Both the position numbers and the translations under genes were made by a program. The notes under the pieces were generated by a model. The model searched no databases. It worked only from the letters and a program-made list of their open reading frames with translations, and was not told where the DNA came from. A stretch of DNA of 64,000 bases from positions 11,208,704 through 11,272,703 of the forward strand of contig NC_134036.1 of NCBI RefSeq assembly GCF_964204645.1. The letters are read 5' to 3'. Positions 40,806-53,509 of the stretch are shown piece by piece (position 1 is the stretch's first letter; every line of letters begins with the position of its first letter). Source of the DNA: Tubulanus polymorphus (lineage: Eukaryota; Nemertea; Palaeonemertea; Tubulaniformes; Tubulanidae).

Positions 40806-41499
40806 GAACAGGATTCAGAAAACCCGTTATCGCTGCTTTGCAGCTATATTTCTGATTTTGAATTTTCATTCCATTGTAGTCAGTGCTTTTCTTAAATCGA
40901 TGAAACGGTAGATCCTAATTCCAAGGGCATTAGCCTCATGAAAGTGTTCTAGTTTGCTGTAAGACGATTGGCATCGTATGAAACGACACGCCAATCAAAT
41001 AAAATATTTGGCCTGTAACCCAAAAAATTGAGCTGCTAATCCAGGTTACTGGATACGGATTCCAACACGTTCGTTATACAGTCAAATTTTCATTAAGTTG
41101 ATAGAATATCCCTAATCATTCTGACTGAATCAGGTTTACACATGATTTGGCCTAATACTACAGTTAACTTCCGGGAGTTGACTTATCCGGTTTGATCAAT
41201 CTGTGACAACTTAAATGATTATATACTCCAATTTATTTAAAAAAAAGAAACATCGTTATACCCCAATTTATTTCAAAAAGAATCATCTTCATGCAAATTA
41301 TGGTCTCGAACAATGAAACGGCATTTCTGTATTGTTTTCGATATTAACAATGAACAGATCGAACAAAAGCTTATCATCAGGAATCACGTGGACCTAAAAC
41401 CGTTTCATAAACATCTGCAATTGCATGACACACCTCCAAAATGAAATGAAATGAGGTCCTCGACGATGTTGCTGTAGGATTGCCGTAGGCCTAATGGCT

Positions 41500-41995
41500 G
41501 TGACTGAAGATTTGGGCCTTCTAAAGTACGAAACTACGAAATTACGAAATATGAAACGAAATAACGAAATGCTAAAGTACGAAACGAAATACGTCACGAA
41601 ATGCTAAACTACGAAACGAAATGGCCATTCTTTCACGGGTCCTGCTTAATTATGAAATGAAATACGAAACTAAATTGAATTTTTTTGCTACAGTAGCGCG
41701 AAGAGCTGGCTCGTGGAGCTGGCTTAAACATACGCAATGATGTAGTGTGACGGGGTTCCACACCGTGGACCGTTTCAAAAGGCCAATACGCTAAAAACCA
41801 TCCAGTTGAAGAATGTAAATTCTTGAATAATTTCAAAAGATCATTTACATGTACCGCAAAACTTTGACATCCCGTGGCGTTATGAGCATTTGTCAATAGT
41901 ATGGTCGTATTTCATGACCATTTCTTTGTATTTCATTTCGTAATTAAGCACTTCTCGCAAAATTTCGTATTTCGTAGTTCGTATTTCGTAGAGAA
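41500..41995. repeat. ACGAAAT-rich foldback repeat
   Basis: The left arm (41525-41675) is a dense array of acgaaat/acgaaac words and the right arm (41925-41995) contains the complements (atttcgtatttcgtag). The phrase cttaattatgaaatgaaat pairs with atttcatttcgtaattaag. The ~250-bp middle has a 87-codon leftward frame with no recognisable domain. Confidence 0.6.
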
Positions 41996-42172
41996 TTAGG
42001 GTTAAGGTTATAGAGAGTGATAAATGATAGTGATTACAGATGGTGTTAATAGATCTTCACGTTTTTGGATTCTTTTCAGCAAAAGGAATGAGTTGGCTAT
42101 CACTATATATGTAACCAGAATTTAGGATTTCCAAAAATATCAAAATGCTTACATATTTATGTCAAATTCTAG

Positions 42173-42254
42173 GTCAGGATCATGCTTACTTATCTCATGA
42201 CTCGAATGTGTGTTATTGTTATGCTTGTGGGCAGTGGCGCGTCGTGGTCCTCAG
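42173..42254 (+). CDS. ICK peptide gene A, exon with signal peptide
   Basis: Coding starts at ATG 42182, shortly after an acceptor aaattctag (42164-42172) that is identical to the one before gene B, implying a 5' UTR intron. It encodes 24 residues: a short N terminus and a hydrophobic signal core (CVIVMLVGSG). It ends in phase 1 at the GTGAGT donor (42255). The protein should be secreted. Confidence 0.8.
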
Positions 42255-42531
42255 GTGAGTACCGACTGGCGAAATGATTTACAATTCACAATTTCTTAGA
42301 ATTATATGAATAATATAAAAATGAAAGTCGCCTCCATCAGTAATATGTGTTAGTTGTTTATCGATATAACGAATTAATTTGTTAAATAGCATTTTCAGTG
42401 ATTTTACTAAAATAGATTTGTTGTTAACGAGGGACATCTATTATCCCAACCAATTATTTCTTTTAATTCAAGTAAAATAGTGTGTCACTTAAAAAAGGCC
42501 CCTGCCAATATCATGCTTTTTGGATGTATAG

Positions 42532-42611
42532 GTTGCACAGTAAAATCCGGGATATGTTTCTGGAGTGCCGAGTGTTGCAGTAACAAATGTAAAAACGGAT
42601 TTTGTTCCTAA
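42532..42611 (+). CDS. ICK peptide gene A, exon with six-cysteine mature domain
   Basis: Follows the acceptor gtatag (42526-42531) in phase 1. It encodes a 26-residue six-cysteine module with spacing C-x6-C-x5-CC-x3-C-x4-C, one residue before the stop. This is the inhibitor cystine knot pattern (framework VI/VII as used in mollusc peptides), but the same fold serves in defence, signalling and venom, so function is not assigned. The 3' UTR is shared with gene B, with AATAAA at 42777-42782. There is no propeptide between the signal and the cysteine domain. Confidence 0.85.
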
Positions 42612-42789
42612 TCGGCATAGATAAGGGTTTTAATCGGATTTACTTGTGGTGGTATGGAAACTATCCGATAATGAACCCGAAACACTGTCAGATTATCGAC
42701 TGACAAAGTTGAAAAAGCCGGAATTTATTTACTCATATTTGTAACTCAATTGTCAAATGTTTTTCTGAAATGATTCAATAAAACTGCGG

Positions 42790-45700
42790 GTAAATAAAAT
42801 AGTTTAATGATCCGATTTTGAACTGTTGGGTTAGATCGAGTGGGCTTTTATGGTTGTTGAATGAACCACAGTGTCGTTACTGTGTTTAACCGTCGTATAT
42901 GAACTTTTCTATAGATTTACAGTTTCCTATTTATCATAATCAAATGACGTGATTGTCAATGAACAAAGAATCAGCAGAGAAACAGTAATATACATATATA
43001 GAGTAACAAAAATTGTGTATTTTATTTACAGAAAACATACCGTACAATGCATATATATTTTCAAACATCAAATCAAATACAATATTCAAAACTCGATTTA
43101 ACAAACTTCCCCAAATTCATCACGTGAGATTCACTACTCACATAATTGAAAATTCTACTTATATTACATGCATCAATATTTACCAATTTTATATTCGTCT
43201 TGAGATCGCTGAATTTAGTGCTCGTTAGGATTAAAATGCAGCTCATCTTCCACACAGTTAAACGTATTACAAATCCTGTCATCTCTACTCAATCCCAGAT
43301 GTTCGTGTTTTTGCTATCATCAAACTGCGTTATTCTGATAGGATAACTATTCATTCTAAATGGGCCTCGATATGGTGTAATACACTCTTAGGTAGGGTTC
43401 TACCTGCACTTGCCTCTCCAAGGGAGAACACATAAAGGTTCGTCAAAGAAAGTTTTTTTGTAGGGGTCTTTAAAAACCCCAGGTGAAGGTTCTTTGAAGA
43501 ACCATTTCGTATAAAGGGTTATTGGAAGAACCCCTTTCAAAATCATTAAATTTTTCTTGACAGGGTTCTTTGGGGAACAGGTATTTATTTTTAGGGTTCC
43601 TAATTCAATTTTTTGACTGCTCTAGCCGTTCGTGATTTGTTCATCCACTGTTAATTATTATTAACACGTTAGGTAGTTTCAAAACAAATAAATATTACCG
43701 GCATTTCAATAAACTAAGCGCTTCTTGCAAGCTGGCCTCAAATAATCAATAACGAAGAGAGAACTGCATGCTAAAAGTGAACATCGGATGAACTATTTTT
43801 AAAAGTATAGTATTGAAATTAGTAACAATTATAGGTTTATTTTAAGAATTTTAGCCAAATATTTTTTTTCGGATAATTCGTGTAGTCATTCATCTAGATA
43901 ATGAGATGAATAGGTCAAAATTCAATCAATGAAAATATAATTTTATCTATATGTTCCTCCCTTATATAGTTCCTCCCTTATATAGGCTATGTAGACCAGC
44001 CTCGAATTTCATTTTGACTTTTATTTCAACAAATAAAAGATTTATCTCATAGATTAAGAGTGTTTATAATTGCGTATCACAGCAAATATACTTTGGAGGA
44101 TTCTTCAACTCAAATACTTCAATCGTCTACGTATTCACAAAAAAAATGTTGTATACGTAGGATGTAAAGTGGTCAACAGTACCTTTGAACGTCACGTATC
44201 ACTGCAAATCATCAACAGTTGTGGCTATTTTAAGAGCCACAATTACCATGGGATCTTTTCTGCAGTATGCTACATGTATCACATAATCACAGCATACAAA
44301 TGGGTGGGCTACTATCGGAAACAGATATTTAAAAAAAAACTGGAATGAAAAGAAAATTTACTTCAGAATGCTTTTAAATGTACTACTGTTACTACAAGTT
44401 AGCCAATATCGTTAATTGCTTATTGTTCTTAAGACAGATGTGGCTGTAAAGATTATGGAAAGGCATCGAGGCAACGTAGTTAATTGCGTTGGCCTATTGC
44501 AGGTATAAGTAGCAATCAGCTCCCGAGAAATGGCTGATCCGAAAACAGTAATATCAAACTTTACAATTTCTAATTCAGACTGCAAGAAGTTATGTGTACA
44601 TAAAAGTTAGATGGTTGAGTTATATGCTCGAAACAGGTAAAACTCGTTAATAATCGTAATTGCTAAACACTTAAACATTGATGGACATAGTATTTGTTCT
44701 TGGTCACCAATTCTGTTTCAAAATCCAGCTCATCGATTTTCTACAACAACTTGAGTTCAAGGAAAACTAGGTTATGAATATTAATGAGCTTACATTAAAT
44801 GTTCGGCCAGTTAGAATCTAGAAATGATTAATATATATCATCATACTAGATGGCATTATTTAGAACATCTCGTTTAATAATTCACTGTCGAATGAATATC
44901 AGCAGAAGGATATTTACACACCTGTGACTTCGAAGTTTCTGGTTGTCGATATTTCTGCTCGATGATTAATTATCGTGAATTGACGATCAAATACATTTCT
45001 ACCAGTCACCTGTTGCTCTTAGGGATCTGGTTTCAAAAATGTCTGTTTTATGAACACTCATCTTGAATCGATGATCAAACACAGCATAAGTTGCCCTTAA
45101 GCTTCCGAAATATCTGCTCGAAGAACACTCATCGTTGATCGATATGCAAATACATGTACCGGGTATATCAGTTTTATAGGCAGGACTCGTATGTAATGAT
45201 GTTTCACAGTCAGTACAACTGATGGAACCTTCATGAAATGTTAATAAATCACCTGAAGCAGGTCCTTTATCCTTGAACGACGTTGTTCCAACCCATAACA
45301 ATTTTACCAAACAGGATTAGTTTTCTATTGAGGTATTTCGCGTGACGTCACTACGTGAATACATATTGAATGATTAGTATCATTCCAAGATTTGACAGAC
45401 CTGTATTTCTGAGTATAAGTAAAGTCAGTTTAATTAATGACCAGTTGATGTTAGTTATGCGATGCGTTTGACGAATGTGCATGATAGCCACATATCATTC
45501 ATCTTTAAATCAATTCCAACCATAACACGGGACTGAATTGGTCACATTTAGTTATTCGAAGAAATTTCTCTTCGATTATACTTATTATGGAAAGTCATCT
45601 ATGTAAAATTGAACTGCTACAGAGTCTGAGTTGTTAGACCGCAAAATCTTCAAATACTAGATTGGTTTTTGGCGTAGGCCTACTATGAAAACAAGAGATA

Positions 45701-47230
45701 TAAAAAGTTAAATTTCTATGTGCATATGAAATCGGTATTACTGTTTTTAAACCACAAAACCAACTGTATATAATTCGATTCATAATACTATTGATTAAAA
45801 CTGGACTCGTCTCTCCCTATAAAGTATTTGCTCGAATCAAGTGCCGAAAAGTGACCATATGCTGAATTAACTGCACAGTTCGGAACATGGAAATTCTACC
45901 GAAGCAACAGTGGTTTCCAATTATCGTCAAAAATACGTTCTAGATTCTACATAGAATTAAGATGGTGGGTGTCTTGTTGAATTGTTCAGATAATTTAAAG
46001 AAAAAATTAAAGTAAATGCTTTAGTATCGCTATGTCTTTGATCTATCGTCCGTACCTGTCAAGGATCTCATTTTGACGGAATGAAATTTCTTAAATTTGA
46101 AAGACCAGTATTTCAGGGTAAAATCATATTAACTGCCATCGACAACCAGATTACGGTCAATTTTACCCGAAACGTGAGGCGAATGTGCAGGATATCTAAA
46201 CACACTGAATGACTGCGGTCTGCGATATCTATTCGGCAGTCTAGATTGCATCTTTTGGCCGGAAGAATTACGCGCAGCTCAATTCGACAATTCGAAAAAA
46301 ATGATCCTGTCGTCGCTTTACAATCATAGACGTAAGGCAGGTGCGTTACTAGTCAGAATGGTGTGTTCTATACACGCGCAGTACATCAGCGAAAATGATA
46401 AAATAGTATATGAAAACTAATATCAGTGACAGCTCAATAAATATAATGATTTCCTATGAAACCAATGAAAAACAATGTACTTATGATCGACTCTCTACGA
46501 GTACATGGTGATGCGCGTGCATCGATTATGTGTACTGGGTGCGTATTGAGACAGCTTAACAAAACATCGATATGAGTTCCAATCAATATCGCTGGAGTGA
46601 CGGGTGGGTGCGTATTGATTCAGCTGAAAATAGAACTGCAGTGGCAAAACTGTAAATTTGCGATTCATTTCTACTCATAATTGTAGATAAAATTTCCAAT
46701 TCTTCATAATTATCTCATATTCAACAATTTTAATACTGTAAATTGTATAATCTATTGAAGATGAAAGCCATCTTGGATAAAATCAATAGCGAGCCATGTA
46801 AACATTGGAGACGTTGTCTGCCGCTCAGAGACGGGAATCATCTAAATCACGATTGAAACCCCGATTATACTCCCGTCAGTGTGGTATCTACGTTTATATA
46901 ACAACCAACTGTGTGAAACAAAGCCAAACAATTGTGGGTGCAGCATTATGCTGCATATTAGAAGTGGTGGACATCAACTGATGAAAAACAAAGAATAACA
47001 GCAGGAGCATGTAGTGCAGAATCCCGAAGGAACGTCTCCTGCGACGACAACATAGTTGCGTACAAAACCCATTTTTGAAAAGAATTTGAAATCTGCCCGC
47101 TTTCACGATAACACATGTACATAAAAAAGTTAACTGCAGGTTCCCTTTGACAAAATATCAAGTTTCAATCAATATCAAGCTGTGCAATTATTAGTATACT
47201 TTCAATTTGTATTTGAAACACATAAAATAT
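42790..47230. other. spacer between the two ICK genes
   Basis: About 4.4 kb with no supported gene. A decayed repeat with ggttcttyraagaaccc words lies at 43390-43610. The leftward frame 44999-45310 (103 codons) contains repeated SLRATY/SLRATG phrases from a local duplication but no known domain. The rest looks non-coding. Confidence 0.5.
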
Positions 47231-47755
47231 TGCGCGCAGTATATTTTATTCATTCGTCGACTCCCCGAGAGAACGGTTTCATTTGGAAAAGAAAATACAT
47301 TGGAAGAAGTTACTGAGGTAAGCCATGTTATGAAGAATTTACCTCTCATGATTCATTATCAAAAGTAAATTACGTAACTTTTGTTTTAAAACGCTAACGA
47401 TGTTGTCACCCGCACTTTGAGAAATAATCTATCGCTGAAAGTCAGATGACTACGAAACGATAAGTGTATGCGAATTCATGGATTTTAAGTCAAATATTAT
47501 TATTCCTGCTCTAGTTACTCTATCATTTATAAAAACGGATGTTCATTTTTTTACCGGAACTGTGCGCAAGGCAGGAAACCAGTAATCCCTTCGTTGCACT
47601 ATGTCTATTATCAGTTTTTGTTCTCTCAAGCAGCAAAATTTTAAACCCGGTAGAGTTCCTGACAAAAGAATTATTTTCCGAGAGCCTATTCAAAACTGTA
47701 ATAATCCTTTGAAATTGAAACCCTAAAATTCCAAATTGCTAATTCATTTTGATCC

Positions 47756-47852
47756 AAATTCTAGGCGCCGAAGATGTTTGCTGATTTGAGATATCGCGTA
47801 TATGCTATTGCTGCCATTGTGGTCAGTGTCGCAACATTTGCACAATCATATG
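47756..47852 (+). CDS. ICK peptide gene B, exon with signal peptide
   Basis: The acceptor aaattctag (47756-47764) matches gene A; coding starts at ATG 47774. It encodes 26 residues with a hydrophobic signal core (AIAAIVVSVATFA) and a likely cleavage near the Ala-Gln. It ends in phase 1 at GTGAGT (47853), the same phase as gene A. A possible 5' UTR exon with a gtaagc donor lies near 47300-47320. Confidence 0.8.
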
Positions 47853-48050
47853 GTGAGTAACGACTGGGAAATAACACACAATTTCAAAGGATTTCATAGA
47901 ATTACATCTATTTAATCAGTAATCATTTAATAGTTATTCATCGATCGAATGAATCTATTTGATGGAATGTATTTCAGAGATAATTTGCGTACAATTTCTA
48001 AGTAAAATAAGTGTTTCACTTACGTTCCGATTTTAATTTCATGCTGTTAG

Positions 48051-48139
48051 GATATAACGAGTGCACAGAAAAGTTCACATTGTGTAACGGTGATAGTGAT
48101 TGTTGCGACAACAACTGTAACGGTGGGATATGTTCCTAA
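48051..48139 (+). CDS. ICK peptide gene B, exon with six-cysteine mature domain
   Basis: After the acceptor gctgttag (48043-48050) it encodes a six-cysteine module with spacing identical to gene A (C-x6-C-x5-CC-x3-C-x4-C), a more acidic loop 2 and the same Cys-Ser end. UTR sequence is also conserved (for example gattcaataaaactgcg; AATAAA at 48327-48332), proving tandem duplication. The divergence of the loops against a fixed cysteine frame is typical of diversifying secreted peptides. Its role is unknown. Confidence 0.85.
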
Positions 48140-48339
48140 TCGTTGGTGAATAGAGATAAGGGCTGATAATGGGATATACCTGCGGTGGTTTGGGAAATAT
48201 CCGATTATGAAACTGACCCACAGTCAGGTTACTGCCTCACTAGGTCGAGCCCGTAAAGAAACAACTCGAATTTAACAATCGAATTTACAACTGTAACTCG
48301 TTAAATCGCGTGTTATAATTAGATTCAATAAAACTGCGA

Positions 48340-48950
48340 GTAAAAAAATCAATTATCGGTTTGTTCATGGTTCGTCGGCAGTACAAAAACTCCAAATGAA
48401 TTTTTCCAATTCAATGTTAAACGCATTTCAAATGTTTTAATACGTTTTCTGTTAGTATCAAAACGGTCCCCAGTCCCGAAGAAATGAATGATTAACAGCA
48501 TATAACCGTACAAACGCGCCAAATAAACGACTTAACGCTTTATTTGCGGATAGGCGTGAGCTGGTACTGTGGATTTTGTGGAATACTTCCGGCTTCGAGC
48601 AGCATTCTGGGAATCCTGAAAGGTCCGATTGTTTCACAAGGGAAAATAAAATCGTATGTTTTTTGAATGTTAGTTGCAAGTTGTAACCTTTCACAATGAC
48701 GAGTCCCGGTCACTAAATGTATTAACTATACATCTCAGCCTTATGGAAGCAAAGCCAGTCACAAGGGCGGAAGAGCAGAAAACTTTTTAATAAGCAATTA
48801 CACGTCGTAGTAAAAAAATTATGCCAGTTCACTGTACATATGGAAATACCCGGTACTAAATTAACAGCAGAGCGACTTGAGCAGCCAAGTTATATCCGGG
48901 ATAATTAAAGAAAACTAATACTGGTGACAAAGGAGACATTTGGGAAAAAG
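48340..48950. other. intergenic, no supported gene
   Basis: AT-rich non-coding DNA between ICK gene B and the SWIM remnant. Confidence 0.45.
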
Positions 48951-48954
48951 AGGA

Positions 48955-50930
48955 AAGGATCCAATACTTATACCCGATGATCAGGCAACAGTAATGTATC
49001 AAAGAACACTAGAAAGCTTTACGTCGGATTGAAACGTAAGCAAGGAATCACATTCCAAATTGTTACAGCTGGCAGCGGTGGTGGGACTTCCAATCTGGAA
49101 TTTCCCAAGGATTTCACTTTAGATCAATTGAAGCGAGCTATCGAGACGCATTATTTTCCAGATGGAAAATCAGAAGCAATGTCACTAGATTTATGCGATG
49201 TTTTAAGCTTTTTGGGCAACTTTACTGGACAAAAGATGAAGGATTTTTTGCCGTCTGGAAAACCATTTAATTAGATGAATACATAAAGGAGCAAATAGTT
49301 CACCCTGTTCGTATTTATTGAACACAAAGAATATAGAAGAAGATGAACATTTGTCGGATACAGATCTGGATACAATGTGTCCTTAGGACAGTACCAGTGG
49401 TGAAAGAGATGGAGACCTCTGCCGTGGTTCCGAGTCATTTGTGTCAACATTTGCGATAGAAACGAATACATTTGAAAATTCTGCGACAGTTTTTTACGAC
49501 TATTACTCCTACACGAAATAGACCGCTATTCCTGCTGCCGACAGTAATAACGAATGAACTAGAAAATTCCGCGACACCGATTCTTACTACAACTTCCGAT
49601 TCCTACACAATATGCACCGCCATTTTCAGCCTTCCTGCCAACAAAAAATCAACTTGAAAATCTCACAATGCCAATGAGTGATGAAGATACTGTAGCAGAT
49701 GAGAGTACAATTACAAATACTGGTACCAGTTTAAAAAGGTAAAATTAAAAAAGTTTTCAGATTCCATAAAGAATAATTTAACAATGATAAAAAAAAATAG
49801 TTTTTTAGCTAGTATCCGTACAAAGGCTGGCCTGGGGCAACCGCCTCTACTGTATTATACAAATTCAACCGAAAGTACAAATTCACGGATGAGAAATTGG
49901 ATGCAAAATCGTGAGTATGGACTCTGTGCATTCATCCAGTCAATGAAAAAATGATAGTCAGCGAAAGAGAAGAGCTTTATCGGGCATATGCTGATACTTC
50001 TGAGAGATTTTCTGTGAGAGTTTTGAATTCCATATTTTGTGTAAAGACCTATTTAAATTGACTCATCCTAAACGCATTGAGCATTTATCTATGATTCGAA
50101 CTCAGACAATGCATGCTCTATTTAACCTTAATGATACACCCCTCATAAATGTTCCCACTCCTAATTTGAGTATTTCGGCTAATGATGCAAAACAAAAGTT
50201 TGGAATTCATATTTCTGAGAGCCTGTTATCGTCCTTGTGGCACAAAGCCGATAATTTAATGACTTCAAATGATTCAATTGCCATTGCTCCATCAAATTCC
50301 CATATTGTTTTGAAATATAGTATAATTAGCGAGAGTTCTGTTTTCAATAACTATGTTAACCTATGCACATTAAGCGGGAAATGTTTGTGTACTTGTAGAT
50401 CTTATTCCTACCATTCTATATGTTCACATACCATTGCAGCTGCCGAAAAGGCTAAACGATTAGAAAATTACTTAAGATGGCATAAATCTTTAAAAAAAAT
50501 AACAATTTTAGAATAGCTACAACCGATATAAATATTCAGTCATGTGGCACGAAAGGAAATATTCCGAGAAGATTCAGTGAAAACTAAGTACAGCCTCCAT
50601 CAGCATCCCTTAAATCAAATGTAAATGAATTTGCGTTGACATTTTGCAAGGTCTAATCCGTAAATGCTATGGATGTGGAATAGGATTTCCACATAAAAGT
50701 GATGATTTAATTGTTAGAAAGTGGGACTTCCGAACTTTTACGCACCCCAATACCGGTGTCCTCACTACAAGCTCAAAACCACAGAAAACCTTTTATCACT
50801 TAGATACAGCTTGTATTAGAAGAAAATATCGACCTTTTTCTCCTACTTCTCTTACAGTTAGCATGGACGTGCAACACAATATGACTTCAAATCATGAAGA
50901 CAAGTTAAACACATTTTTGGATTCATAGAT
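48955..50930 (+). pseudogene. decayed SWIM-type zinc-finger protein gene
   Basis: Coding-like segments occur at 49029-49274, 50037-50516 and 50644-50928. The middle one contains a SWIM finger (CLCTCRSYSYHSICSH, CxCxnCxH) preceded by an ISESLLSSLWHKADNL helix. The last carries CYGCGIGF and a CIRRKYRPF end. Between them are stops and frameshifts and no clean splice sites, so this is either a pseudogene or a gene with introns I cannot resolve. SWIM proteins of this look are often transposon-associated. Confidence 0.55.
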
Positions 50931-51900
50931 TGGCACGCACTTAGGCTACTCAAAAGTTTCTAACAATTAAATCATCACTTTCATGTGATCGCACTCGCTT
51001 ATAAAAGTGCAGTTCGCGCATTATGTTCGTTTGTGCATTTATGATAAAATGAATTTGTTGAACAATATTAATAAAAAAATGAGTTGTTTTTGAGAAGTTA
51101 CGATAAAATAAACAAATTTTCATACAAAAAAATTGAGTTGGTTACGTTTGATGGTGATTCTTATTTGGTGGTGGTTCTTGTTGAGTGATGAAAACGTTTC
51201 CCTGTGTAGACTAAAACGGCACTTTAAAATAATTAAACTTGTCCTAGGAAAAACATTTGGTCCACAGTTCTGAGTTAAGATTTGACCCTGGGTTAAAACA
51301 TTGACAATGAACTAACTTAAACTCAGAGTTAACTCTAACTCATGACTGTGGAACTGGGTCTTGATGTCTAGGTACTCCTAGGAAAAAAAATGCCAATGTA
51401 CGGCCGTATCTGCACGTTGTTGAGAAACAGTGTCCGGTGTTTTAAGTTTCCAGTGTTTGAGTTTCCGCTATATTCGAATTACCCTGAAATTGCCCCCTAG
51501 AAGACTGGTTGCCTCCCCCCTATACAGAAAATAATAACTTTCATTTATAAGGCTGTTTGTTAATATATTTCGTTTAGTAGTAAAGATGGAGTGCTTCATC
51601 ATGATGAGTAACAATAATCAGTTTTTGGCGGGGGGTAATTTTACCAGGAGATAATTTGACTAGGGGATAATTGTTTAAGGGAAAATTTGACAAGGCGGCA
51701 ATTGTCGGGAGACAGTAAACCGGGGGCAATTTGTACGGGGGTGAATTGTCCTAGAGCACTATACTTGATTTCATCCATGACAACTGTCAAATTTGACGTT
51801 GACTTTTGCTGGAGGCAGTCACAGAATCATCATTAACGCTAATCCGTGTACACTGACGAATTCCCACAATTCGAATTTTTAATTCGATAAAATTTATTAT
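50931..51900. other. intergenic with one MITE-like repeat
   Basis: A ~106-bp element at about 51256-51361 has ends ggtccacagttctgagtt and catgactgtggaactggg as imperfect inverted repeats; relatives of these ends appear near 53167 and 57190. Otherwise nothing is recognisable. Confidence 0.45.
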
Positions 51901-51914
51901 TATGAAACCACTGC

Positions 51915-52240
51915 TGCTACACTAACAGATGGGTTTTTTGTAAAACTAGGTTTACAAAATCAAAGGCTTTTGTACCGTTGAAGATATCAATGATATACAT
52001 CATTCCACGTTTATACATTTCGTCTCTAAAACGCTTGAATTCATCCATTGTGTAAAACTAAACTTGAGTCGTCTGCACGTGTTACAGTTACACCAGGGGC
52101 GTACTCTTGCATCAGATCGGAGAATCCGTTTGCATCAAATCGTACTCTATTATTGGTCACGTGACTTTTTGGAGAGTCCAAACCTCCTTTCTGTCGAGGT
52201 GGTGTGATTCGGATTTTGTGTGAAGCCAACTGGAGACTTT
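51915..52240 (-). pseudogene. unrecognised coding-like fragment with a frameshift
   Basis: Leftward frame 52229-52041 (KIRITPPRQKGGLDSP ... SSLVLHNG) ends where the +1 frame begins MDEFKRFRDEMYKRGMMYII at 52050. The two together look like one former protein. No domain is recognised. Confidence 0.35.
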
Positions 52241-52277
52241 TGAGGCCTTAATAGAGTACGCCCCAGTTCGATGATTT

Positions 52278-53505
52278 TACGCGCGTTGCGATGAAGAAAA
52301 TACTCGCGGTGTTGTCATATCGCGGAAAGACGGAATCGCGAAATTTTCCAAAAACGCGGAATTTCTTCATTCTACTTTAAATAGTAAACGGGTTTTCCCA
52401 CGGGGATACCCACTGTCGGACAAGGCACCGGACCGATCGATGCAACGAGTTAAGTTCGAACCCCATTATTTGCAGGCAATTTTATATGGAATTATTATAT
52501 TACGATACCGTTGACTGAGCCAAATTCGGTTTTCGTATCTAGTCGACTAGTAGTCGGAACTAATAACCGAATGCGCTTGATTTTCGAACTATTTCCGGAA
52601 TATAGTTCCGACTATCGGACATTCGGTTTCGTTTAGTTCGACTATACTCGACTAACTCAGATAACCGAAGGTGGCCCTAGAAGAAGTCAGAATCAAGTGG
52701 GGTGAAAGAGACCAGGCACCTAATGTCTATTTCTACTAGGCAAACTTCGGTTATCGAAGTTCATCGACTTTTTGAGAACTTCAGAAACGAATATTATCAG
52801 ATAAATATTGAGCACGTTCGCGGTGTCGGACCGTAGTTGTAGATGGTTGCAAACATGAAATCCTACGACCAAACAAGTACCGGTTCAAATTCCTTTGAAA
52901 TTATTATAATTTTACGGCCGTCCTGTACCGGTACTAATAAGATTCATTTGATCCAAATAATCGGCATAGGGACATATATGTTATAGCAGTCACAAAGTAA
53001 ACATTAAAAAAAAACGAAACCATTTTATAATCTTTCATATCATTTAATTCAAAAAGATAAACCACATTCGCTTATAACAACAATGTAGACACACAACACG
53101 CATGAACAATCCTAAGCCAGAATGAAATATACATATTGTCTATTTATTTTCGTCTGACATCGATCCAGTTCCACAGTTGTGAGTTAACTCTCAGTTACTT
53201 AGAATCAATTCATTTCCAATGTTTTAAATCCAGAGACCAGAGTCAAATCTTATGCAATCACGTATTGCCTAGGTTCTCCATTATTTGGAACAGTATCGTT
53301 AAGTTGTTGACTGGCGATATAATAAATTATCAAATACTAATTCCCGGTGTTGAAAACCTGGGTCCGGTGCCCTGTCCGACAGTGGGTATCCCCGTGGGAA
53401 AAACCCCGTTTACTATCTATAGTAAAAATGAAGAAATTCCGCGTTTTTGGAAAATTCCGCGATTCCGCCTTTCCGCGAGATGACAACACCGAAATACTCG
53501 GCACC
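52278..53505. mobile_element. foldback element with ~155-bp inverted arms
   Basis: The arm at about 52278-52437 (cggaatttcttcat ... cccacggggatacccactgt) is repeated in inverted form at about 53357-53505, roughly 90% alike. The ~900-bp interior has no ORF. Clean target-site duplications were not identified. Confidence 0.7.
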
Positions 53506-53509
53506 ACCG

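Noticed and set aside
44999-45310. 103-codon leftward ORF with several cysteines, considered as a third secreted peptide
   Set aside because: There is no signal peptide, cysteine spacing differs from the ICK pair and the phrase SLRAT repeats because of a local DNA duplication.
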